Shown: positions 15,999 to 25,812, counted from the first letter of the stretch. The stretch: 64,000 nucleotides of DNA from Marinoscillum sp049115815 (GCA_049115815.1 JAGDZO010000021.1:111751-175750), one strand, 5' to 3'. A program made the numbers and translations. The notes: generated by a model from the letters alone, not told the origin.

Positions 15999-16337
15999 TC
16001 AATCAAGCTGTGTTTTTAACGTGCTGAGAAATGATCTCACCTTCTTCAAAGATTCTATAAGTTCTACCTTGGAAGTAGCAGCATCTACATCATTTTTGAT
16101 AAAGTCTCTTGCTCCCTGTAGGGTGAAGCCTTTTTCTTTTACCAAGTAGTAAATCAGTTTTACATTCTTGATGTCTTGCTTGGTAAACTGACGATTTCCC
16201 TTTCTGTTTTTCTTGGGCTTGATGATATCAAACTCACCCTCCCAAAAGCGAATTAGAGACGTTGCTACGTTCAACTCATCAGCCACTTCACCTATGGTGA
16301 AGTACTTTTTCTCTATTTCTTTTTCTTTATAAGGCAC
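15999..16337 (-). CDS. MerR-family transcriptional regulator
   Basis: 112 residues. The N-terminal winged helix-turn-helix is clear: YFTIGEVADELNVATSLIRFWEGEF and NRKGNRQFTKQDI (residues 11-57), followed by a dimerisation helix. There is no ligand-binding domain and no Cys cluster, so metal sensing is unlikely. It resembles the short MerR-like regulators often found next to M23 peptidase or dprA genes in Bacteroidota. Target unknown. It lies 11 bases after the capA stop. Confidence 0.88.
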   Translation of the reverse strand: MPYKEKEIEKKYFTIGEVADELNVATSLIRFWEGEFDIIKPKKNRKGNRQFTKQDIKNVKLIYYLVKEKGFTLQGARDFIKNDVDAATSKVELIESLKKVRSFLSTLKTQLD

Positions 16338-16348
16338 TCTCAGTTATT

Positions 16349-17563
16349 TCAGTTTTGAAGATATAAAATTCTACCTTCATCGTCAATCATTATTTCATTT
16401 TCAGGGAAATCTTCTTCAGATAATTTTCGAATACTGGTCATTGCTCTTTTCCGTGAATCGACCCTTGGTCCCAACTCATAAGATTGGTAATAAGACTCAA
16501 TTTCACCCGAGATAAATGTTCCATCATTTTTCGTTTTGATATTCAAAAGTGGCGCTTCTCCAGCCACACCGCGCAAATTGAATCGGCCATAGGTCAGAAA
16601 ATTTCCTAATGAATACGCTATAAGTCTATTCTTATATAGTTCAATTCCTCGAACCACATGTGGTCCATGACCAAGTATGACATCCGCTCCCATGTCTATC
16701 ATTTGATGACTAAAGTCATATATATTCCCGCGATTCTCGCCATAGTAGTATTCCGTTTCGCGAGTTACGTGCATATTTTTTGCACCTTCTGCTCCGCCAT
16801 GAATTGACACGATCACTATATCTGATAGAGTATCTAGATGCGCTACGGTGTTTCGGGCATATTCTATATCATAAAAACCAACAGTGCCTTTGTTGGGAGC
16901 AAAACCAATGAACCCAACTTTAAGGTGACCAATCTTTGTTATGACAAAAGGTGTCTCGGTTGATCCGGCATAAGCTACCCCAATGGAGTCTAAAGTTTTT
17001 TGCGTGCTGATCCTCCCTTCAAGTCCAAAGTCATTCGCATGGTTATTGGCCAAACTCAAAAGGTCAAAACCGCAATCCACCAAATTAGATGTCAGACGAG
17101 TTGGCATTTTGAAGAGATAACATGCTGCAGGATTTGAGCATTTTTTTGGATCACCTTCACCATCCAGTACGGTGCCTTCCAAATTTCCGAAAGTAATATC
17201 CGCCTCTGACAAACTGGCTCTTACATGATCCCATAGATATTCTCCGTTTTCACTAGGGAGATAGCTCGAGTTGGGAAACTTGGTGCCCATCATAATATCT
17301 CCCACAGCACTAATTGACACGGTATCTGGCAGGAGCCTATGAGTTTCAATCTCCACTTCAGAATATAGGCTAGTTAAAGTGTCACCTTTTAGTGTGATAA
17401 GATATTCCTTCGCCGGCTCAATCAATGCATCTGCACTATCCGCTGCTATCTGAGCTAAGTCTTGAGTACTATCACTCGTTCCTGATACTGATTGTGTCGA
17501 TTTACAACCCCAGAGAAACAGAAATGCAGCAGAAAAATATATGATTGCGTGACGCAGATTCAT
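16349..17563 (-). CDS. CapA-type poly-gamma-glutamate/capsule protein, lipoprotein
   Basis: 404 residues with a lipoprotein signal (LFLWGC, Cys20). The PGA_cap metallophosphatase-like core shows AVGDIMMGT (near 85), FGNLEGTVLDG, SLANNHANDFG, SIHGGAE and GHGPHVVRGIELYK. Members act on poly-gamma-glutamate or related envelope polymers, and some act as phosphatases; the exact substrate here is unknown. No other pgs/cap genes are nearby. First gene of the presumed operon with merR and dprA. Confidence 0.85.
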   Translation of the reverse strand: MNLRHAIIYFSAAFLFLWGCKSTQSVSGTSDSTQDLAQIAADSADALIEPAKEYLITLKGDTLTSLYSEVEIETHRLLPDTVSISAVGDIMMGTKFPNSSYLPSENGEYLWDHVRASLSEADITFGNLEGTVLDGEGDPKKCSNPAACYLFKMPTRLTSNLVDCGFDLLSLANNHANDFGLEGRISTQKTLDSIGVAYAGSTETPFVITKIGHLKVGFIGFAPNKGTVGFYDIEYARNTVAHLDTLSDIVIVSIHGGAEGAKNMHVTRETEYYYGENRGNIYDFSHQMIDMGADVILGHGPHVVRGIELYKNRLIAYSLGNFLTYGRFNLRGVAGEAPLLNIKTKNDGTFISGEIESYYQSYELGPRVDSRKRAMTSIRKLSEEDFPENEIMIDDEGRILYLQN

Positions 17564-17579
17564 TCAAATTAATTTGCGT

Positions 17580-17587
17580 CAAAAGTA
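17580..17587 (-). promoter_or_regulatory. Promoter -7 box upstream of capA-merR-dprA
   Basis: On the minus strand this reads TACTTTTG, a full match to TAnnTTTG, 17 bases before the capA start. A TTG -33 element at the proper spacing is not obvious. Confidence 0.4.
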
Positions 17588-17798
17588 GAGCTATCAGTGT
17601 TCTAGTTGGTGGCTAGTTTTCCACAAGTTTTAGACAAAAGAAGTTATCTCAAGAGGAACTTAAATAAAGGGAGCAGTCTCATTGAGCTCATCCAATTGTC
17701 GTTTGTGGTTTACAAACTTAAGTTTCAAGAGGTTCTTCAACTTGACAATTGATACTTCTTCCGTGACAGCCTCATCATTTTAACGGGAGTTTGCTATA

Positions 17799-18782
17799 TC
17801 AATAAGAGCCCATAGATTGATTCTCTATCGAAGCTAGTCTAAGTATCTCTTCATATTCTTCTGGATCTAGATCCTTATAGAAGTAATACACCGGATTGAC
17901 ATGTTTGCCTTCAATTTTCACTTCATAATGTAAGTGAGGGGCAGTAGATTTTCCGCTATTTCCAGAAAAGGCTATCAGTTCACCACGCTTTACTTTTTGC
18001 CCAGATTTAACCTTAAATTCACTCAGGTGAGCATATTTGGTGATGTATCCAAAGCCGTGATCAATCTCTATTTGCTTACCGTAACCACTAAAACTTGATT
18101 TGGTGAAACGAATCTTACCATCTCCAGTCGCATATACAGGAGTACCCTTTGGAATAGAGAAATCTACGCCGGCATGTCTTTTTCTAGTCTTAAGAATAGG
18201 ATCGATTCGGTATCCGTATCCACTAGACAGCCTTTTCAAATCTTCATTAGATACCGGCTGAATGGCAGGTAGACAAGCCAACATTTTTTCCTTATCGAGA
18301 GCCAGAGCCATTACTTCGTCGTAAGACTTGGTTTGGATATACATCTGTTTCTTGAGCTGATCCAATCGCTCTAGATTTTCAATGACAAGTTCTTCTCTTT
18401 CTAGACCTTTTTCGAGAATATTTCTGTAGCGGTTAGCTCCGCCAACTCCCGCCTTTCTGATGTCTTCAGGAATAGGTTCAGCACCCATGATAACTCTATA
18501 GATATTGTCATCTCGCTCTTGCAGTGTGCTCAGCATCTGATTGGCATCAGTGAGTTCTTGACCCAGAAGCTCATAGTACATTTTGAGCTCTTCGTTTTCT
18601 TTTCGGAGGAGGGCTTCTTCTGGAGATTCGAAGTACTTGATATATACAAAGACAATCCCGACAGATAGAATCAATGCCAATGTGAGAAACCCAAGGGAAT
18701 TCCATATGATGTCCCATGTTGAGACCTTGATTCTTTCGTATCTACACGACTCTGTGTCATAATAGTACTTAATTCTAGCCAT
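17799..18782 (-). CDS. M23-family peptidoglycan endopeptidase, membrane-anchored
   Basis: 327 residues. A cytoplasmic basic start is followed by one membrane helix (about 28-50), a coiled coil (about 58-130) and the LytM/M23 domain. The zinc motifs are present: H in KRHAGVDFS (HxxxD) and HLHYEV (HxH), plus GYGKQIEIDHGFGYITKYAHL. All metal ligands are intact, so it is probably an active cell-wall hydrolase rather than an EnvC-like activator. Divergent from alaS across a 128-base gap with no strong consensus promoter. Confidence 0.93.
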   Translation of the reverse strand: MARIKYYYDTESCRYERIKVSTWDIIWNSLGFLTLALILSVGIVFVYIKYFESPEEALLRKENEELKMYYELLGQELTDANQMLSTLQERDDNIYRVIMGAEPIPEDIRKAGVGGANRYRNILEKGLEREELVIENLERLDQLKKQMYIQTKSYDEVMALALDKEKMLACLPAIQPVSNEDLKRLSSGYGYRIDPILKTRKRHAGVDFSIPKGTPVYATGDGKIRFTKSSFSGYGKQIEIDHGFGYITKYAHLSEFKVKSGQKVKRGELIAFSGNSGKSTAPHLHYEVKIEGKHVNPVYYFYKDLDPEEYEEILRLASIENQSMGSY

Positions 18783-18910
18783 AGCTCGTTGTTAGGTTAT
18801 TTTCTCTTAATTTTGGGATGTTGGTAGCCCAAAATCAATAGGCAATTTACACTTTTTCAACTGTATTTTCCAAACAAAAATTCATAACTAACTAATAGTC
18901 AGTCATTTAC

Positions 18911-21538
18911 ATGGAATCAAAAGATATCCGCTTGAAGTTTTTGAACTTCTTTGAATCGAAAGCCCATAAGGTTGTTCCATCTGCTCCAATTGTAGTCCAA
19001 AACGACCCAACTTTGATGTTTACGAATGCGGGAATGAATCAGTTCAAAGATTTTTTTCTTGGGAATAAAATTGCTGAATCTAATCGTGTGGCTGATACTC
19101 AAAAATGCTTGAGAGTTTCTGGAAAGCATAATGATTTGGAAGAAGTAGGATTGGATACCTACCATCATACGATGTTTGAGATGTTGGGAAACTGGTCTTT
19201 TGGAGATTACTTTAAAAAGGAAGCCATAGAGTGGGCATGGGAGTTTTTGACCGAAGAATGCAAACTGCCGGCAGAGCGTATGTATGCCACAGTGTTTGAA
19301 GGTGACCAAACTGAAAATCTTGAGGCAGATGATGAAGCGCGAGGTTTTTGGAACAGCTTAATTCCAGCCGAGCGCATATTGAACGGCAATAAGAAGGATA
19401 ACTTCTGGGAAATGGGAGAAACAGGCCCATGTGGACCTTGCTCGGAGATTCACATAGACTTGAGATCTGATGATGAAGTCTCCAAAGTTCCCGGTAGCGA
19501 GTTGGTTAATAAAGATCATCCGCTAGTGGTGGAAATATGGAATCTGGTGTTCATGCAATTCAATCGGATGGCAGATGGGTCACTTGTTAGTTTACCTAAT
19601 CAGCATGTCGATACTGGAATGGGATTTGAGCGATTGGCTATGGCCATACAAGGCAAGCAGTCCAATTATGACACTGACGTATTTCAACCTATTATACAGA
19701 CCATAGCTAAAAGAGCGAATGTGACCTATGGGAAGGATGAGAAAACAGATATTGCTATTCGAGTAATCTCTGATCATATCCGGGCTATTTCTTTTTGTAT
19801 TGCGGATGGACAATTACCTAGCAATGCAAAAGCTGGCTATGTAATTCGGAGGATCTTAAGAAGAGCGGTGAGGTATGGATATACTTTCTTGGATTTTCGC
19901 ACACCTTTCTTAACTGATCTTGTGGGCCAATTAGCAGAACAGTTTGTAGACACTTTTCCAGAATTGGCTGCACAGAAGGATTTTGTGGCCAAGGTAATAA
20001 GAGAAGAAGAAAGCGCATTTTTGAGGACCCTGGAGAAAGGCTTGAAGCGTTTCGAAGGTATAAAAACTGAACTTTCTGGTAGCGTAATAGACGGAAAGGT
20101 TGCCTTTGAACTTTATGATACATATGGTTTTCCGTTTGATCTTACCTCGTTGATAGCACGTGAAAATGATCTTACAGTAGACGAAAATGGCTTTAAGGCC
20201 GAAATGAAGCTTCAAAAGGAAAGATCGAAAAGCGCAGCTCAACAATCTACAGGTGATTGGATTGAGGTCATGTCGAGTGACGAAGCTTCACAGTTTCTAG
20301 GGTATGATCATTTAGATTCGTCATCTAAGATTCTGAGATATAGAGAAGTCAAGGATAAGAAGTCTACATATTTCCAACTGGTGTTGGATCAAACTCCATT
20401 CTATGCAGAGAGCGGAGGGCAAGTAGGAGATAGGGGTGTTTTGACGAATGACTCAGATAAGGTAGCCATTTTTGATACCAAAAAGGAGAATGATCTCATT
20501 GTTCATTATACCAAAAAACTACCTAGTGATTTAGGGGCAACCTTTCATGCACAAGTGGATGAAAATAAGCGTGCTTTGACTGAAAATAATCACTCAGCTA
20601 CGCACTTATTGCACGCCGCACTTAGGCAAGTGCTTGGCGAGCATGTACAACAAAAAGGGTCATTGGTTAATGAGGAGACGCTACGATTTGATTTTTCACA
20701 TTTTGCTAAGGTGACTAATGAAGAGTTGGCCTCAATAGAAAGAATTGTCAATAGAAAGATTCGTGAAAATATAGCGCTCAATGAGCGAAGAAACGTACCT
20801 ATTGAAGAAGCCAAGAGCCTTGGAGCCATGGCTTTGTTTGGTGAAAAATATGGTGATTTTGTACGTGTAATAACTTTTGATGACAAGTACTCGGTAGAAC
20901 TCTGTGGAGGCACACATGTAAAAGCTACTGGTCAGATTGGCTTGCTGAAAATCGTAAGCGAAAGCTCTGTAGCCGCAGGAGTGAGACGTATTGAAGCCTT
21001 TACTGCTGAGAAAGCAGAACATTATGTAAATGGCGAATTGTCATTGCTGGCAGAGATCAAGGAATTGCTCAAGAATCCTGCTGATGTGCAAAAGGCGATC
21101 GCCAATTTGATTGATCAAAAAGGTAGTTTGCAGAAGAAATTGGATGAACTCAACCAGGAGCAAGGAGGAGCAATCAAGAAGGATTTGATTGCATCTGCAA
21201 AGAATATTTCAGGATTGAATGTGATCTCCAAAGTGGTAAAATTACCGGATGCCAATGTGCTCAAACAACTCTCTTTTGAGCTAAAGAATGAAATAGACAA
21301 TGCGTTGATAGTATTAGCCGCCGATCTGGAAGGAAAACCAATGTTGAGTGTGATCATGGATGAGTCATTGGTTCAATCCAAAGGATTGAACGCTTCTGAG
21401 ATGGTCAGAGCAATGGCTAAAGAAATCAAGGGAGGTGGAGGAGGCCAACCTTTTTATGCTACAGCGGGTGGTAAGGATGTTTCCGGTTTAGAGAAGGCAC
21501 TCGATATTGCCCAAACCATACTAGAAGATAAATTGTAA
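18911..21538 (+). CDS. alaS: Alanyl-tRNA synthetase
   Basis: 875 residues, full length. The class II core has FTNAGMNQFK, TQKCLRVSGKHNDLEEVG and HHTMFEMLGNWSFGDYF. The editing domain has H561xxxH565 and C665xxxH669 (ELCGGTHV), the four zinc-site residues, and the C-Ala domain ends in the glycine-rich GGGGGQPFYA. It charges tRNA-Ala and clears Ser- and Gly-tRNA-Ala. The gene is monocistronic or read with the thioredoxin gene 37 bases downstream. Confidence 0.98.
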   Translation: MESKDIRLKFLNFFESKAHKVVPSAPIVVQNDPTLMFTNAGMNQFKDFFLGNKIAESNRVADTQKCLRVSGKHNDLEEVGLDTYHHTMFEMLGNWSFGDYFKKEAIEWAWEFLTEECKLPAERMYATVFEGDQTENLEADDEARGFWNSLIPAERILNGNKKDNFWEMGETGPCGPCSEIHIDLRSDDEVSKVPGSELVNKDHPLVVEIWNLVFMQFNRMADGSLVSLPNQHVDTGMGFERLAMAIQGKQSNYDTDVFQPIIQTIAKRANVTYGKDEKTDIAIRVISDHIRAISFCIADGQLPSNAKAGYVIRRILRRAVRYGYTFLDFRTPFLTDLVGQLAEQFVDTFPELAAQKDFVAKVIREEESAFLRTLEKGLKRFEGIKTELSGSVIDGKVAFELYDTYGFPFDLTSLIARENDLTVDENGFKAEMKLQKERSKSAAQQSTGDWIEVMSSDEASQFLGYDHLDSSSKILRYREVKDKKSTYFQLVLDQTPFYAESGGQVGDRGVLTNDSDKVAIFDTKKENDLIVHYTKKLPSDLGATFHAQVDENKRALTENNHSATHLLHAALRQVLGEHVQQKGSLVNEETLRFDFSHFAKVTNEELASIERIVNRKIRENIALNERRNVPIEEAKSLGAMALFGEKYGDFVRVITFDDKYSVELCGGTHVKATGQIGLLKIVSESSVAAGVRRIEAFTAEKAEHYVNGELSLLAEIKELLKNPADVQKAIANLIDQKGSLQKKLDELNQEQGGAIKKDLIASAKNISGLNVISKVVKLPDANVLKQLSFELKNEIDNALIVLAADLEGKPMLSVIMDESLVQSKGLNASEMVRAMAKEIKGGGGGQPFYATAGGKDVSGLEKALDIAQTILEDKL

Positions 21539-21575
21539 TAAGACTCAAATAGAGAAGCTCATAAAAGAAATTGAT

Positions 21576-22691
21576 ATGAAAAACATAACCGGAACAATCA
21601 TTATATGCCTATTGCTAGTGATGGCAAGTTGCTCTGAGCAGGCTAAAAATGGGGTCAAAGTATTTGGCAAGGTTGAAAATCCAATAAAGGGAGAATTGGC
21701 ACTTGTGACCAAGTTTAGTACTGAAGGTTTTGTGACAATAGATACTATTGATATCGAATCTTCGGGTGCATTCACAGTGTATATCCCTACTCCAGAGGCA
21801 TCTTTCTATAGACTAAATTTTTTCAACCGTCAGCAGATGAATTTGATTTTGGATGGGCAAGAAGAGGAAGTAGAAATACTCATAGAAGGTGACAACCCAC
21901 AAGGCGAAGTGTCCGTCACGGGTGCAAAGCATACCAAATATCTCCAGCAGATAGAAGGGTTGATGAGAGACCAGCAATCTGATGTGCAAGACCTCAATAA
22001 TCAGGCATTGGAAGCAAGGCAAGCAGGAGATGATCAGACTATGCAGCGATTGACCGAAGAGTATTATGCGCTGATGCGCGTTAGTCAGGAGGAGATTAAG
22101 GAATTCATTTGGAGCGTTACTCCGTCCTTGGCAGCTTTTTATGGACTGGAGTCTTTACCTCTAGAGGAACATTTCGCTTTTCACGATAGCGTGACACAGA
22201 GGTTTCAGCAGGAGCTTCCAGGGAATATGTTTACCGAGCAAATGGTTACACGTGTAGAGGGCATGCGAAAGTTAGCTGTAGGTGCTGTGGCGCCAGAGAT
22301 TTCCCTTCCTAATCCTGATGGAGAAGTGGTGACCTTGAGTTCGCTGAGAGGGAAATACGTGCTAATTGATTTTTGGGCTGCCTGGTGCAGACCATGTCGA
22401 GCAGAGAATCCAAATGTCAAAAGATTGTATACACAATATGCAGGTGAAAATTTTGAGATACTTGGTGTCTCGCTGGATAGAAACAAAGAAGCTTGGACTA
22501 AGGCAATAGCTCAAGATGGATTGCCGTGGAAACACGTGTCGGATCTGAAATATTATAATTCGGAAGCAGCTTTAGAATACCAGATATCGGCTATTCCAGC
22601 CACCTTTTTGATTGATCCAGAGGGAAAAATAATTGCTAAAGGGCTTAGAGGGCCAACTCTTGTGGCTAAACTCAAAGAAATTTTTGGGTAG
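21576..22691 (+). CDS. TlpA-like thioredoxin lipoprotein with DUF4369 domain
   Basis: 371 residues. The signal ends in LVMASC (lipoprotein Cys). Residues about 25-125 form the DUF4369-type beta domain common in Bacteroidota (GELALVTKFSTEGFVTIDTI), the middle is helical, and residues about 235-371 form an AhpC/TSA-TlpA thioredoxin fold with WAAWCRPCRAENP (C271, C274). It probably acts as a periplasmic thiol oxidoreductase. The cis-proline IPATFLIDPEG is present, as in active members. Confidence 0.92.
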   Translation: MKNITGTIIICLLLVMASCSEQAKNGVKVFGKVENPIKGELALVTKFSTEGFVTIDTIDIESSGAFTVYIPTPEASFYRLNFFNRQQMNLILDGQEEEVEILIEGDNPQGEVSVTGAKHTKYLQQIEGLMRDQQSDVQDLNNQALEARQAGDDQTMQRLTEEYYALMRVSQEEIKEFIWSVTPSLAAFYGLESLPLEEHFAFHDSVTQRFQQELPGNMFTEQMVTRVEGMRKLAVGAVAPEISLPNPDGEVVTLSSLRGKYVLIDFWAAWCRPCRAENPNVKRLYTQYAGENFEILGVSLDRNKEAWTKAIAQDGLPWKHVSDLKYYNSEAALEYQISAIPATFLIDPEGKIIAKGLRGPTLVAKLKEIFG

Positions 22692-22694
22692 AAA

Positions 22695-23270
22695 TCATCC
22701 TTTCGGAAACATCTTTTGCAGAGCACCCCAAAGCTTCATTTTCTCATTTTTGTCTGAATGAAGACCTTCTGGAGCAGCCGAGACAAGAATCGTCTGCGAC
22801 TCATGAGATGTTACTTGATATAGCGGAATTGCTTTGCCTATTTTCAATTCTAATTCCTTTTGATAACCGAAGCAAAGAAGCTTTTCGTAATGCTCTTCGT
22901 ATGCGGCAATTCCACTCATAAGCTTGGCTTTCGAAAAATCTTGATCGATAGCCTTAAGAATATTGTGAAGCAATACTTCATCTTCCTTCATCAAAGGAGG
23001 AGCCCATATAGCCAATGCGGCTTTTTCTACTTCAACTGATTTTTCAGGAATTACAGGTGTTTTTGTTTCCTCTTTGATCTTAGGGATGGAGGGAGTTGGT
23101 TCATTAACTACATTCTTGTCCACGGCAGGTGATGGAATTGAGGGCTTAACTGACCTGGTTGGAACTTCACCAGAAGCATCTTTTGAGATTTTCTCTGCCG
23201 GATTCTTTTCTTCCTTTAGTATGTAGAGATCCTCATTGATGAAAAACGGAAGGTGTGAATCTTCAATCAT
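22695..23270 (-). CDS. Uncharacterised protein with Pro-rich linker (psi-like C-terminus possible)
   Basis: 191 residues, not firmly recognised. The first 25 residues are followed by a Pro/Lys/Glu-rich low-complexity linker (about 30-90) and a compact C-terminal region (about 95-191) with HNILKAIDQDFSKAKL, ILVSAAPEGL and a closing KLWGALQKMFPKG. The final LW-ALQ-MF helix and small size recall the psi subunit (HolD) of DNA polymerase III, but this is a weak resemblance. Its start overlaps the thioesterase stop by 4 bases, so the two are co-translated. Confidence 0.65.
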   Translation of the reverse strand: MIEDSHLPFFINEDLYILKEEKNPAEKISKDASGEVPTRSVKPSIPSPAVDKNVVNEPTPSIPKIKEETKTPVIPEKSVEVEKAALAIWAPPLMKEDEVLLHNILKAIDQDFSKAKLMSGIAAYEEHYEKLLCFGYQKELELKIGKAIPLYQVTSHESQTILVSAAPEGLHSDKNEKMKLWGALQKMFPKG

Positions 23271-23788
23271 TGTATTTTGAATATAGATTTAAGTTCAGTA
23301 GCATCCTCAGGCTTCATCCGTTTCCCTAAAACAAGGCGCAATTGACGCCTCCTTAAGGCCCCTTCATAGAGTTCTCGTTCTTCATCAGTTTCGGGTACTA
23401 TTTCAGGTACCTGATGGGGTTGGCTGTTTTGATCTACAGCTACGAAAGTGAAGAATGCCTTGTTGGTGTCTATTTTTTTACCGTTGGGAATATCTTCAGC
23501 GATTGCCTCAATATAGACTTCCATCGAAGTATTGAACGCTCTTGTCACAAAGGCTTTGAAGGTTACTACATTGCCCAGCTGGATGGCATTGGAAAAAGAA
23601 ATATTGTCAACAGAGGCCGTGACGACAATGCTGTTGCTATGGCGCTGTGCGGCTATGGCGGACACTATATCCATCCAATGCATGAGTCTTCCTCCCATTA
23701 GATTGTTGAGCGTATTCGTGTCGTTTGGTAGAACCAATTCTGTCATGGTTACTACCGAATCTTTACAATATTTTGTAGGTGCGCTCAT
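23267..23788 (-). CDS. Acyl-CoA thioesterase, hotdog fold
   Basis: 173 residues. The ACOT/YciA pattern is clear: LPNDTNTLNNLMGGRLMHWMDIVSAIAA carries the catalytic Asn/Asp region, followed by VVTASVDNISFSNAIQLGNVV and ARAFNTSMEVYIEA-like strands. It hydrolyses acyl-CoA to free acid and CoA in the cytoplasm; chain-length preference is not readable. It lies 4 bases from the pcm stop and overlaps the next gene. Confidence 0.92.
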   Translation of the reverse strand: MSAPTKYCKDSVVTMTELVLPNDTNTLNNLMGGRLMHWMDIVSAIAAQRHSNSIVVTASVDNISFSNAIQLGNVVTFKAFVTRAFNTSMEVYIEAIAEDIPNGKKIDTNKAFFTFVAVDQNSQPHQVPEIVPETDEERELYEGALRRRQLRLVLGKRMKPEDATELKSIFKIQ

Positions 23789-23792
23789 AGAG

Positions 23793-24440
23793 TTATTTCC
23801 AGCCGTTTTTACCTAGTAAAGGTACAAAGCTGAAGTTTTTAAAGGATTTTTTTGAGATTTTGTTTTCGCTCACTTTGACGAATTTGAACATTGACTGTTT
23901 TTTTCCATCGCCTACCGGAATGATGAGTCTTCCCCCTATTTTGAGTTGAGCAATGAGGTCAGCAGGCACTGTAGGTGCCCCGGCAGTCACAATGATACCA
24001 TCAAATGGCGCATGCTTAGGTAATCCCTTCGATCCATCTCCTTGATAGAAGTAAGGTTTGTAGCCTAGTTTGGGAAGAAATGACTTGGTCTTCGCGTAAA
24101 GCACTTTGTTATACTCAATGGTATGAACCTCAGCTCCAAGCTCCAGCAGAATACTCGCTTGATAACCCGAACCTGTGCCTATTTCCAGAACCTTATCCTT
24201 TGGTTTAATTTCCAAGAGTTCAGATTGAAAGGCTACGGTATAAGGTTGAGAAATTGTCTGACCTTGCCCTATAGGAAAGGCCTTATCTTCATAGGCATGA
24301 GTGACAAAAATCGGGTCGAAAAAGAAATGCCTTGGTAGCTTATTGATCGCATCTAGTACCTTCTGATCTTTTATTCCTTTGGAAGCGACTTCTTTCACCA
24401 AAAGTTTTCGCATTCCCTTATGTCTGTAACTATCTTCCAA
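23793..24440 (-). CDS. pcm: Protein-L-isoaspartate O-methyltransferase
   Basis: 215 residues. The N-terminal HKGMRKLLV...LDAINKLPRHFF, the substrate loop AFPIGQGQTISQPYTVA and the SAM-binding VLEIGTGSGYQAS are all typical of PCMT. It methylates isoaspartyl residues to start repair of aged proteins. It is divergent from ribE and first of a pcm-thioesterase-unknown run. Confidence 0.95.
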   Translation of the reverse strand: MEDSYRHKGMRKLLVKEVASKGIKDQKVLDAINKLPRHFFFDPIFVTHAYEDKAFPIGQGQTISQPYTVAFQSELLEIKPKDKVLEIGTGSGYQASILLELGAEVHTIEYNKVLYAKTKSFLPKLGYKPYFYQGDGSKGLPKHAPFDGIIVTAGAPTVPADLIAQLKIGGRLIIPVGDGKKQSMFKFVKVSENKISKKSFKNFSFVPLLGKNGWK

Positions 24441-24508
24441 TCAAGTATGACTAATATTGTAAAGCTCCCATTCAGAGCTGAAGTTAATCGAAACCAACTA
24501 TTTTAACC

Positions 24509-25087
24509 ATGTTTACGGGTATAGTAGAATCGCTCGGCAATCTTAAGGAAACTAGGAGAGAGGGCACGAATTTGCATCTAAAAATTTCATCATCTATTTC
24601 GAATGAATTAAAGGTTGATCAGAGTGTTAGCCACAATGGAATTTGCCTGACCGTCACGAACGTGGAATCGGATGGATATTGGATTACGGCTATTGATGAA
24701 ACACTGAAAAGGACCAATCTTGGGAATGTTGTCGTGGGTGATTTAATCAATCTTGAGCGATGCATGGTAATGAATGGTCGTCTAGACGGGCACATTGTTC
24801 AGGGTCATGTAGATACAGTAGCCACAGTATTGAGTGTTACAGATGAGAATGGATCTTGGATCTTTCGGTTTAGGTTACACGAAGAAGAGGTAATGGTAGA
24901 AAAAGGGAGCGTTTGTATCAATGGGGTGAGCTTAACCTGCTTTGATATTGATCAAAAGGAATTTAGTGTAGGAATTATTCCTTACACTTATGAACATACC
25001 AATTTTTGCAATTTGAAGAAAGGTTCTGTGGTAAACATTGAATTTGACATAATTGGGAAGTATATTAAGAAGCTAATTAGCCAATAA
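24509..25087 (+). CDS. ribE: Riboflavin synthase, alpha subunit
   Basis: 192 residues made of two lumazine-binding repeats. The signature MFTGIVESLG opens repeat 1, which has SVSHNGICLTV, and repeat 2 has GHIVQGHVDTVA and GSVCINGVSLT. It converts two 6,7-dimethyl-8-ribityllumazine molecules to riboflavin. It is separated from other rib genes, as often in this phylum, and followed after 20 bases by a LytTR regulator. Confidence 0.96.
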   Translation: MFTGIVESLGNLKETRREGTNLHLKISSSISNELKVDQSVSHNGICLTVTNVESDGYWITAIDETLKRTNLGNVVVGDLINLERCMVMNGRLDGHIVQGHVDTVATVLSVTDENGSWIFRFRLHEEEVMVEKGSVCINGVSLTCFDIDQKEFSVGIIPYTYEHTNFCNLKKGSVVNIEFDIIGKYIKKLISQ

Positions 25088-25107
25088 AGAAAAGGGATCC
25101 TTTTAAT

Positions 25108-25812
25108 ATGCCTACACTTAACTGTATGATTGTTGACGATGATGAGATGTCTCGTCTCGTAGTTGCGAAGTTTATAGATCAAACCGATTTTTTGAACTTA
25201 ACGCACACTATTGATAATACCATAGAGGCTTCTAATATTCTGATTGGTGAAAAAAACAATGATATCGACCTGGTCTTTTTGGACATAGAGATGCCTGAGA
25301 TGACTGGGCTGGAGTTGCTGAAATCATTGCAAGATAGCTACAGGATCATTTTCATCACTTCAAAGAAGGATTATGCCATTGAGGCCTTTGAAGGGAACGT
25401 GCTGGATTATTTGGTAAAGCCAGTGGAGTACACACGGTTTTTGAAATCAGCGGTGAAAGCCAGAGAGGACAGGGAGCGTGATTTGCAGTTGGCCGAGCAA
25501 GTGGATCATCTTTTTGTAAAGTCTGATTCAAAGCAGGTAAGGATACCATTTAGTGATTTGATCTACGTAGAGGCTTTGGCTGATTATGTGATTTTCATCA
25601 CAAGCAAGGGTAAGTTTATAGTACACCATACCATGAAAGGTATCGAGAAGCGCCTACCGCAAAGTATTTTTAGTAGGGTTCATAGGTCATATATCATCAA
25701 TAGAAACAAGGTAAGTCATATTGAGGACTACAATGTTTTCATTACTGACAAGGTCATACCCGTAGGTGCTTCGTATAAAGATGGATTCATGACTAAGCTA
25801 AATATGCTCTAG
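25108..25812 (+). CDS. LytTR-type response regulator
   Basis: 234 residues. The receiver domain has acidic D10-D12, phospho-acceptor D59 (VFLDIEMPEM) and K in DYLVKPVEYTRF. The C-terminal LytTR DNA-binding domain begins near residue 138 (IPFSDLIYVEALADYVIF) and contains FSRVHRSYIINRNKV. Such regulators usually pair with a LytS/YehU-type kinase, but none is adjacent. The 3' end overlaps the convergent PAP2 gene by 20 bases. Confidence 0.93.
   Translation: MPTLNCMIVDDDEMSRLVVAKFIDQTDFLNLTHTIDNTIEASNILIGEKNNDIDLVFLDIEMPEMTGLELLKSLQDSYRIIFITSKKDYAIEAFEGNVLDYLVKPVEYTRFLKSAVKAREDRERDLQLAEQVDHLFVKSDSKQVRIPFSDLIYVEALADYVIFITSKGKFIVHHTMKGIEKRLPQSIFSRVHRSYIINRNKVSHIEDYNVFITDKVIPVGASYKDGFMTKLNML

Noticed and set aside
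17660..17779. 40-codon minus-strand stretch (EEVSIVKLKNLLKLKFVN) between the M23 and capA genes
   Set aside because: Coding-like helix pattern but no start codon and a stop immediately before it; may be a scrap of a gene but cannot be supported.
18917..21357. Several antisense open frames over alaS
   Set aside because: They are shadows of the alaS codons without protein-like composition or motifs.
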